Made by a program: the position numbers and the translations under genes
The notes under the pieces: model-generated
Database searches by the model: none
Told to the model about the DNA's origin: nothing
Seen by the model: only the letters and a program-made list of their open reading frames with translations
In this document: one piece after another, positions 11,401 to 23,400 of the stretch
Numbering within the stretch: the stretch's first letter is position 1
Layout of the letters: each line of letters opens with the position of its first letter
Source of the DNA: Sipunculus nudus
Lineage: Eukaryota > Annelida > Sipuncula > Golfingiida > Sipunculidae
Direction: 5' to 3'
Length of the DNA stretch: 64,000 nt
Assembly: GCA_026874595.1 (NCBI GenBank)
Contig: CM049307.1
Coordinates: forward strand, 58,968,870 to 59,032,869

Positions 11401-14400
11401 CCCTATCAAACTGATTTATACTTACAGGTACTTTTTCACCACCTTTCTTCTGATTAATTCTACATTCCATGACATGACCATATTCTGAAACAAGACAAAA
11501 CTATATGTTATAACAGTCAACCATAACCTTCAATACACCCATCAGTATGTTACACTTGCTCAGATTGAGTAGGAAATGCCTCAGCAGATTAATGTAAGAG
11601 AGGGCAAGTTCCAATCATCATGGCTTGTGTTGCATCATCAGAATTCAAACACATGAATATTATATCCCATCAGGAAACCAGAGTACTCCTGCATGTTTGG
11701 GACAGAATGGTATGAGGGCAGTGCACGAGAAGTTTCAGCAGTATGGAAATATGGCCAGAAACACAAAGGATTCATTAATACGGAAATGAAATTATGGCAC
11801 AGAAAATATGTATCAACTGATACTTTAGAACAGACATTTCTTGACCTGGTCCATATATAAACAGTGAATTTGTATATTTAGAATTCACACTGAATCATTC
11901 AATGCCAATCATCGAGTACACCCTTTGCAAACAGAGGTGCTGTAAAACTGACTCATGCTCAGGTCATGAAGTTGCCAATTAATTTAACTTTACCCACTTT
12001 CCTTTTTACAGTGTTATGCTAAAGGGTAAACTAATTCTTAAACAGCATTAAACAGAAAGCTGTCATTGTCTTAAAAATCAACCCAAGATCATGGCAACAG
12101 GCAAAGTTGGCCAGGCCTGTACCAAATGAGAAGTTTTACTTTAACAGACTTCAAGGCTCTGATATCAAGAAAAGTATATTGTATTTTGTGCACACAATAT
12201 AATATACTTAGAAAACTATAGAAAATGGTCTATAAATTTTTGAGAATCATCTCTGCATATCTAGTAGATCCTTTAAATTGAATACAATGCATCTTTGTCA
12301 AACTTGAAAATTATTAATCAAAATCAGTTGCATAACTTACTTTCAAAGAATTTTTTAAGTTCTGGTTCATAAATATGTTGTGGTAAATTTCCGACAAAGA
12401 CCTGCTGACTGTCTGGGTAACGGGACAGTCGCCTGCCTCCCTCCTCCGGCCCCTCACCCTGCCTGCTACCGTCACGCTCCCTCTGAGGACCTCTGTCACC
12501 TCTGGGTGGCCTGCAATAATTAAAATATAGTATAATCCAAAAATCTGAACAACCACAAAGTATCTGTGATGAAGCTACAGTCCCTAATTTTGAGTACATT
12601 AATCTTCATACTACCAAGTTTGTGATATGACTATGCATTCACAGACCTTGATTCGGTGACCCTCTCTGGCATTTATTTCATGAACAATGAAGTAGACAAG
12701 TGAATTAATCTAATGATTTGCATTATTCTTGCCGGGAAGGCATCCAGAATCAAACAAAAGCAAATCAGCCTGTCCCGTTTTTGGTACATCTGTTTTTGTT
12801 CTGAAAGAGTGTGAACTATGTATTGCTTACATTATATTGGATGAGTTTGACTGACAGGTGTGATTCAGGCTTGAACAATTGCTGTCTTGTTCATTATTCA
12901 TATAATAAGATGCAGAGAGGGTTGTGGAATCAAGGTCTGTGAATGTGTTGTGCACAAATATGTGGTATTCCGAAGGAGTTTGTCTAAAAGTATTGGATTG
13001 CATATCAAATGCTGTACAGTGCCATTTCAAAATGTCATTCTTTACTATCATCTGTATCGCAACCTCCATGCCTTGGACTTGGGTACACTCACAATTCATG
13101 GCATAATGCAAAAAGTGATTTGCAGCACAAGGAAGATATGATACTATCAGATGTTAGATTGTTAAATGGGGTAATAAGACAGAGGTGAACTGTAAATTTG
13201 GCTCAGTTTGAGTACAATGGAACTCTTCTCAGCATGGTATATAAGAGAGGGCAAGTTCCTATCATCACCGCCAAAAGTCATCTTGCTCCAAACACGTTTG
13301 TGGAACATGAACAAACAGGGACAGGGTTTTACTTCTTTAATGAATTTAAGTTGCTCACATACATGACAGATTAAGGAATCTTCATGAAATGGAAGTGGTT
13401 TCTTGTGCAGGTTCTTTCTTCAATATACCCTACTGTTGTTAACTATGGTCTTACCACTTATTTGAGAATAATCTAAACAAGGCTATTTACACACCGCTGA
13501 TGAGTAATGCATTGAACAACACTGACAGAGAAAATTACATCATTGTACAAGATAAGTCATATGCATAATGAGAAAAGTCTGATATGAACAGCAAAAGTAT
13601 GTTGGATAAGTTACCCTGTGCAGCTGATGCAAATCAATATATAATTTTGTTAGTATATGTGGCAAAGATGAATGAAAAGAATTCTGACTGTTAATGTTTT
13701 TGTCAAGGTATTCAAGATGTTAGCAAATTTGGAAGCAACTGGTTGAAGAAATTTAGCACGGTTTGTAACGGCTGTATTTAAAAGTGATCTGTTGTTCCTT
13801 TTTTCTATTACACTATAGACTGTCCATGGCTTGGCAGGGTGCATGCTTTCTCTGAGTGATGTAGAGAACCATACCTTGGGGCCCTCTGTGGTTGCGGTGC
13901 CCCGTCCTGTTTCGGGGGCTCTGACTTGACGCCACTAGCTGGCCTACCAAACGTGCTCTGGGGTACCGGTACAGGCTGTGGTGCTGGTGCAGGTGCTGAC
14001 ACTCCACCCTGCGCTGACCGCTTACTGATCATGGCAGCCCACGTTGATGGCTTCGTGGCCTCCTCTGTTATAACAAAGCATGGCCTATGAGATAACTTAT
14101 CCACAGAACATTAAATACTGGCCATTGCTAAGAACCAACCACTAAATGGTACAGATAACCCAATATTAGAAAAATTCAGGCAAAACTATACATTCTTCGT
14201 GCCTGCTACAGATAACTCCAAAATTAAAGTTTCTAATAATTTTTCTTATATGAAAATTATCTCAAAACTGGTGCTTGCTCAGATCGTCGTAGTTCAAAAG
14301 AACCATCACAAAGGTTCAGCAAAAAATATTTCCTCATTGCAAGCCAGGTACAGAATGTAACACTTTCAGTTAAAAGGACACGGCAAAATTCTATTTACAT

Positions 14401-17400
14401 ATATGAGCAAAATTACATGTTTTGAGAATTGTTTTCTCAGTGGCACGACTGTTTTCCCAGTGGCATGGAAATTCAGATAATTTTGCAATGTACAGCAGCT
14501 AACAGTCATCTGTGAAAAAGGAAGTTCAAAACCAGGGCAGTTAAAGCACTGATCAGCGAGTGGCATCTAACTATCCCTATACACGTTACTACTGTATTAC
14601 CTTTTTAAGAAGGCACCATAAAGCAGTTTTGTATACCTTGTGGTTGTGGCTCCGGCTCCGGTTCAGGAGTCTTGTCCGCGACCATCTGCGGTTCCTCTTC
14701 ACCCCATTCCACACTGGGTTCAGGCTCAGGTGCTGGTGGCTCCTCAACCTTTGGGGTGGGGGATTCTGTATGCTCAACCATATGAGCATCACCATTACTG
14801 GAAGTAAAATGCACAAACCAAATACAACAAATGGAATTTCTTGCATAGTAGTAGAAAGTAATTTGAGACTAAGCATGTGGTGAAACATTTTTAAAGCTTT
14901 TATTGGAAATATCAGCTGAATAAAATGTCTCCATACAGAAATCCAACCAATTTGCATACTACACAATATCCCACAGGTAACAATTCTTAGCCTCATCAGT
15001 AATTTACATCATGCCTTGTATTAAAACAAAGCAGCCAAAGATTTACTAATAAAATTTGATAAGATTTTTAAATTTCAAACTAAGCAATTTAACAAGAAAT
15101 ACAATGACATGACATAACAGACAATTAAAGGTAGCGTAGAACATTTATACAGTTAACCACAAATCCAACATTTTTAAACGACAGCTGGTAATAAGCATCA
15201 TTACCTCTCAGAAAAAAAATTTTTTTTACCTGAGTGGCGGCGGAGCGGCCACAGGTGGGGGACCTTGGTCGAAGTAAGTTGTGACAGTGGGATCCTGGAC
15301 CTGCTCAGGCTGACCAGGACTCTCCACTGTCTCAGGCTCCGACTCTGTGTCAATCAAAGCTACAAATAAGTGGCCTGATCACTGCTTACTCACATAGCAA
15401 CAACATATCATCAGCAAACACTGACTTTACATACTACCGCATAATCACAATAATATCCCAGCATGCAACAGACAAGAAACAAATACGTACATACATGTTC
15501 TCTCAGGGATCTTGTAATATAATAGGTGCTTTTGCTACTGTATGATGGCTCTAATGCCGGAATTGTTTTTTCATATTTTTCATTTACGATAAAGGTCCCT
15601 ATAATCTTAGTCCAGTCAATTGTTCAGTAAATTTGTGTGTATTCCTATATTAATTATAGAGAGACTTCAGTTAATTGACACACTGGACCATAAATCCCTT
15701 TCTGTTTTAAAATTGATCAAAAGAGGAATACTAATGTCTCCTGAAACCAGGCATTACAACAGAAACATCACTGCCAAAACAAGCCAAACACAAGGTAGGA
15801 AAATAAACTGCATAAATCATGAATGATGGATGCAACTGGAGATTGTACTGATTATCTGACAATTATAATAAATATGTTTAACATGAAATCAAGACCGCAA
15901 CTCACCCACAGCCTCCTCCTGCGTATCAGTGTCAGTGTCGTTATCGTGAAACACCTCATCCTGGTACCGGAAGATGTCATTGTGCACGTAATACTTCTTC
16001 GGTGACTGAGGGGCCAACACAAACGTCTGCATGAAGCGGCGCATGGGCTGTCCGTTGTTGGACAACTCTCCAGTTACCTGTAGAAACAGGCGATATCAGC
16101 ATTTGTTCCAAAAGATTCCAACACCACAAATTTCATCCTTATAACAAAGTGGCAAGGTATACTTGAAAGATGACAAATAAAATGAAATCATAATGAGACA
16201 ATGCCTAGTTTGTCAAGCACAGAACATCTCTGTCAATTGAGTTTATTTTCAAAGAATTTGTCAACTAAGTCAGCACTAAAGACTCATCTATTTAAACTTG
16301 TGAGATATAGCAAGGTGGTCAAGCATAGAAGATGTGTCAGATCGCTGCCAACTGAAGTTATTTTCAAAGTTAGTTTTCAACTGTTCTTTTCAATTCAACT
16401 CCAATGATTATTAATTGCCTTTGGCTATTACAGTAAAAAAAAGTGCTTTATATTAAGTGATACTTGACGTTGTAACTGTAACTGAAAATAGATGAGCATT
16501 AACATAAGCAGCTGCATGAAAAGTTATTGATTTATATATACCTTTAAATAGCTGGAAAACTCACACGAGCATGGGAAGTTTGAGGCCACATCCAATACAT
16601 AATGTAAAGACTGTTGTATCTGCCGTGTGCATCCATTGATTTTTCTATAGGTTTTATCTAACTACATCAAATATTAACCAGACTCGCACAATACCTCACC
16701 ATTAAATATTAGGTTTACTGTGTTAAATCATTTGAGACATGACAAAATAGGATTTTTTTTAAATAATACTTAATAAATTGGACCCAAGCAGTCAGTGTCT
16801 TTTGTCACAGACAAATGTAAGAAGTAGTGTGGTCGTAGAGGTCTATTAATTACATTCTGCTTCACCAGTTATGTTTACTATGAAGTGTCTTTATATTATT
16901 TTCCTTTTCATCCTTCCCAGAACCTACCTGCACAACAACAGCACTGCCCACAGTAGCCTGGCTATCAACCTGACGAATCTTCGCATGGCAATCACGGAAA
17001 TTCAATGACATGATCTTCTTGTGAATCTCCTGTAATCACAACCCCATAACATTTATGAGCCATGTTACATAATGATCTAAATTAATCTTAAACTTAAGCT
17101 AGATGCTCTCTCAGCTCGTCGTAGTTCAAAAGAACCATCACAAAGGTTCAGTTTGAAAATTTTCATCCTTGAAAGCATATCCCTTAAGTGTAGAAATATG
17201 TTGGGTAATTCTTAAAGATGAAAATAACTTGTTTCATGAATATTCTACTAACTAATAAGATGAAACCAACCAAACAACTGATCTGTAGAAATACCTGTCA
17301 ATACTTAAAACAGGAAGAATACAAGAATTTGAATTATAAAGAAATCTGCCAATTTAAATGTCCACCTGGACAGTATTACTGTAAATCATAGCCTTGGGAA

Positions 17401-20400
17401 TTGGTTGTAATTTCATGATCCAACATTAGTAACAATTGTTTTCCATCTACCAACTGATAATTGGAAATAATTGGTTGTTTAGAAGTATGAATTTTTGGAC
17501 CACATTACATCATACGGCTGGTACATCATGTCAACTGATATGTAGTCCCACATGCAGGCTTATAATGTCCTAATTCTATAGCCTACACGTCCATTTAAAA
17601 ACTTGGGAATTAAGTGTTTTTAGTAAATGCAGACTTATCTCTAGTCTGCTTACATGATGTATATGAAAACACATTTCCTTATCACAAAGCTGATGTTAAA
17701 AGCAAAATTTGCAATCAATTATGATAGCCCAAGTATCATCATCAGATCATTTGCATCAACCCAATAGATCATGGATTATAATGGATCATCAGCCCATCAC
17801 TAGTTAATCATATTTGCTTAGTGTATGTATGCCCTTACCGCTTGACCCATGACAGGAGGCTGTTCTTCGCCAGGTTTCTCTACTCCACCGTGCACAAAGC
17901 TGGAGTTGTTGCTGTAGAACCTGTAATATACAGACAAAAATATGAATCACTGTTGTTGACAAGAACCTTCATTTAAGTTTCTCCATCATCAGGACTTAAA
18001 ATCCTCAGTCAGATGACTTCAAGAGCGTAAGGTTCTAAATCCATCCAATATTTATAATAAATATAATACTATTTATTTAAAATTCTTACTCTACAGTTTA
18101 TGCTGATAAAAAAAACCCTGATTCCAGGTTTCAACAGTTATGTAAGTATGCGAGTAGAACAAACTGATCACAGAGTCATTGGCCGAGGCACTACACCCAC
18201 TGTATCATGTGATCAATAACATTACAATAAGCCATCCAGTAACTTCCCCAATATTATGTCAAAAGCAGCTATCTAGTTTCAACCCAGAACTGTTCTCTAT
18301 AGTGTCCAGAAACAATTACTTTCACTCATTAGAACCTTTAAATAAACCAAGTTCAAGTATAAATATATCCCACATAATACAAGTTGACCTGTGCCAGAGT
18401 CATATGTGGCTTAAGCAATAGTGTGTTTTACATGAGTTAACCTTTGAACATTTCACAATTCATGATTACTTCCTGCCCTAGGATATCAACAATCACTTCT
18501 TTGATGATCCCTTGAACAGACACATTACAATCAATGATTGCTTCCTGATACATATAACATGAGCAACTTGATCTCCCAAGAGCCGAGCTGTTGCATACAT
18601 CTATAGTCTTTACCAACTGTAAATGATATTCCACTTTTCTAAATGCAATAGTATGATGAGCTTTAACCATTTAAACTAATGGGAGCCTGCCTTAATCTTT
18701 CTGACCAAATTACAGTCCCAATATTACAAGCAAGTAAATATTTGTTTTTTTTTTTTACCTATGGGCCACTGGATGATGCTGGAACTTTAGCCCTAAAATG
18801 CCAATGGTTAATCACATAATAGCACTTAAAAGTCACAAATAAAACCAGACCAAGTACAAAATACAAATATGAGCTTGTTTAGTTCTAGCTCTGACTGTAA
18901 CGTGTAAATAAAGACCATGATATTGTTAGTACAACCACAGATTTTCTGTGCTATATATGGGCTGTAACAGTTCCTATTTATGTACGTGTTGACATATTCC
19001 ATGCCAGAATATAAAAGGATTTCCTGTGTTACAGGTGCTTTAGAGATCCTATTGATACTCAGCTTGGTATCATAAATTGGGACTGTCTCATAAAACATGA
19101 GAATTTAGGCTTCTGTTGAACAACTTATTAATAAGGCAAATTCACTGAGAGAAAACCTACATTTCACTATTAACCATTTCATGAGATCTTAATAAATAAG
19201 ATAAATATCACAAGAAAGACAATCCCAATTTCCCCCCAATATTCACATCACACACATGGGTTCTTACTTGCAACTCACACCAGCTTCCCAAAACTTGTTT
19301 TCTCAAATTTGGTCAATCAATCATGCAACACTTTAAGATCAAACTTCATTAGCACAGCTGATGTGATAAACTGTTTTCAAACTGTTCTCGGTCCTCCTAC
19401 AATCTTATCTCTATATATTATTCAGCAAAGGTTTGCATACATGGTGACATAAAACCAAAGGCTTCTTAATGTGTATACCATGATTGTAACTTGTTGCATA
19501 TTGTCAACACCAGAAGGGTACTGCAAATCCTTTAAGCCTATAAAGTGTAAAGGAAGAAAACATTAACAAGTAAGATAAATAATTGAAGGTAGTCTCAAAT
19601 TCAAGAGCGATAGTATGTCCATGTCCTTGTTATCATGTGCCTGTATCAAACAATCACACCCCAGACAATGTCACGTGTTTGCAATCAGTATGAATCTATG
19701 ATACATTTTATCCTATTTCTTTTTTTAAAGCAAACACCAATTGTCAGTGCTGAAAACCGGATAGAAGCTGACCTTCTGACAAGTTAAACATTCCTTTAGA
19801 CAAAGAACACTGATAACACTTTATGGCTTCTTGTATCAGTAAACACAGGTTAACCTTTGAAACCACTCAGTTTTCTCTACAAGGCTCCTGTTAAGCTGAA
19901 TACCTTAACTGTTTATCTACTGATATTTAGCAAGGCCCAGTACCCAGTAAAGTAACATATCTATTACTATTAGTATTATAGACCCATCAGTTTCAAGAAA
20001 TACAGACAGCCCAGGTATTCTATCTTTATTATAATTTAATATTTGTACACCGAGTGTACAGTTCAACCATTTTAATCTGGCATTTGACATAAACAAACAT
20101 ATTCCTTGATAAAGGATTTCCCTCCATTATACTTTAGTCCATAAGTCCTAATCCAACATTTTGCTTTATGCGGCTCTGGCACCATTGCTGATTACGATAA
20201 ACTGTATCCGCCCAATCTGACACACCTCTGTGACCTCCCTGCCAATAAACATAAAAAGGCTCATTGCTGCCCATGCGAGAGTCCCCTGTCAGGGAGAACA
20301 AACTAGACTCGGGGTTTTGTAATGACAATCTAACTATTTAGCCATGACTTAATTTAGTTTGGTTGGCCGCCCCGAGACAAACCTCAACCTTCTACCAAAC

Positions 20401-23400
20401 AGCTACCCTGAGTCCCTGCCAGATACTATTGAGCTATCCCGCATTGTGGCACAGCTGCCTATCTAAAACATGCAGACTGCAGGTAATTATCACACCATAG
20501 ATGCGTGGTGACCACAGGTGACATGCTGAGTGACATATTAGATATTTTAGATCTTGTGTCAGAGAGGAAAAAAAAAGACCAAGATGATGAAGATTCAAGA
20601 AGAGTGTGACCTGAACATGGACGAAGAGCCCTGGCCTACAGCTTAAAAACACAAGACAGGGTCTGCACTATCTGGTCCTGTAGTTGTACCCAGAGACATA
20701 TACCAAGAAATTCAGCAAGCACAATTTGTTCCTGTGCCATATGTTCTCAAAGTTTTACTTGTTCATGACAACAAGCTGAGCACTCTGGACAGGTTCTTCG
20801 GCGCCATTTACCTCAATTGCTATTTACCCCTGTGTGAACCACTTAATAAATATATAACATTAATACTATGTTCATATAATTCTTGTGTTTCACCTTATTT
20901 ACATGCTGCTATATTCTGGTGAAACTTTGTAGTTGAACAAAGTATATTTTGCACAATTTTTGATGGTTTTGATTTACTTTCCTCCTTTTTTCTTTTATGC
21001 CTATTTTTTTCAATAAAATAATTTTAAATTACATGTTTAAGGTACAGCAGGCATTGCTCTTCCCTGGGTTGTCTAGAGTGTATTCTGCTGGGGATGTCCT
21101 TGATACATAAACTGCCAAATGTGTAATCCATCAAATTTCTTAATCTGTGATGGTGCCGGATTAAAGGAGTTAGACTGTATACATATTGCCTGCTGCTTTT
21201 TGTTTTTACAGCAATATACACATGATAACCATAAAAAGGTCCAAAAGGCCCAATGCTCAAGGGAGGCTGTTGAGCATTTGACAATCTCATAAAAGGAACT
21301 CATTACTTTATCTGCTGAGATATTTTTATATAAACAAGCAAATTCGTGAAATTCATGTCCCCCACTTCTGCCTCTTGTTATTTTAGCTTCCTCAATGTTT
21401 TAGTTTTAATTTTCCCCTGAAGATGTCTCCACATGTAATAGTGCCTGTGTTTTAGTTTTTATTGTCCCCTGAAGATGTCTATACGTCATAATTTTTGTTG
21501 TGCATTGGAAACAAAACAGAATTTTTTGTTTGTTATGGAGCTGGTCATATCACTGACCTAAATTTGAATGAAACTGGATAATAGCACTGAAACAAAACCT
21601 CATGGATGGACCAACAGCCAAACCCAAATCAATGCCCCCCCCCCCCCCCCATTCCGCAGAAGCGGGGGACAAGAAATAAAACAAGGGACCTATGGGTCAC
21701 TGTGCTCAGCTGACGTTAACCTTGAAGGTAAAAAATCTAAAATATAACTAATGGAGATAAAGTGTAAGAGGAAGAGGTAATAAAGGCCATGGTTGGTTTA
21801 TATGATTGGTTTGAATTGATGAGCAATAAATGGTTGCAAAAAATATTTTGTGACCTGACCATGTGTTTCCTAATGTTGAAACTAAAGCATGTGAGCAGTT
21901 TGTGAACAAATGATCTGTACTATTACCATGATCATTAGTTGGTTTTTTCGATTAACTGTTGACATTTCAGTAGTTTACACATTTGTTCAATTGAATCTAT
22001 TTTTTTGTATAATATATATTATTAAATATATATGTATTTTTTTTATGAAATGTATACAGTTAAAATATAGCTAATTAACAACATAAAACAGGGCAAACAA
22101 AGCCTGATCTCAAATTCTGCTGAGGCAGGAAAATAATGAACAAACGTTTGTATTAAATCCTGATTTTTTATCACATCAATTATTTTCTAATTTAAGTTTA
22201 TATTTCTATAAATTTCCAATATAACATATATATCTGAATATAAAAGTTGATTCATTATTCTCAATTGCATCATCATAAAATCTCAATCTTGTCAGATAAC
22301 ACCACATCATGCATACAAATGTTTATTTATTTTTTACCACAAAAATATATCTTTTAAATCTGTAAAACAATAAATATCTAAAAATAATACTTGATTTAGA
22401 TTTCACAATTTTTAATTGTGTCTTTATTTATCCATAATGTGCTTCATATTTTATAATAATTTAAGCATACTGATGGGTTCATTTATATTTGTTAAAATCA
22501 TTTAAAAGAAAATTGATTTCTTTAAAAATGCTACATTACACAACATTGCATCTTCTGGATTACACCTTGAATTATTTTTTCAAGGAATGTTTTTGCATAT
22601 CGGAGTGGAAACAGCATTACAATTAAGGAGATACAGTGAAAACAATAACAATTACTGCATAACACTTGGTGGGTTTGCCGGGGGGGGGGGGGGGGGGGGG
22701 GGGGGGGTGATATGAGAATAACTGTACACCTGTCACAGCAGGGGATCTCCCCCAGTGACTGTAACAAATCAGAAACCCTGGCATAGCTGACTTCCAGTGA
22801 CCTGGAGTGGGACCCTGCATCTGTAATCAAAGCAAGTGACTACAGAAAAAAATCAATAACTAGCTTAATTTTCAAGCTTTTATTTTCAAATTTCAGATTT
22901 AGACAAACTAAATATTTATGTTTACATGCTGTGAAAATTAAATTAATGGTGCTTACAGGAAAAAAACGTGCCATGGTCAAAGTTGGGCAAAATTTAAGGT
23001 ACTGATTTTTTTATGCTAATAACTTAAAAAATTTACAAAATTCAGATCTAATTTCGGGTAAACAATTGAATCTTAATTAAACATAGTTATATACTTGATA
23101 AAATAGACTAGTTTCAAAATTTTTCATGTTAAGTGAGTTATTATTTTTCCTGATTTTTTACAAAGTCCATTATGTTTGGGCCCATAACTTAAAAGAATTT
23201 ATACTTTACAGACTTAATTTCTGGCATGTACATAGGAACTATATAGAGGAATATTTATGGTAAATATGAGGAAAAACAGATAAGTGGTTTTGATATTAGG
23301 CAGTCCTGAAGTGTGAAAATAGGATTTTAATAAAAAATTGAGGTTTTTCCTTAATTTCTCAAAGGAACGAAGTCGCAAAGACCCCGTTTTTGGCTTGGTA

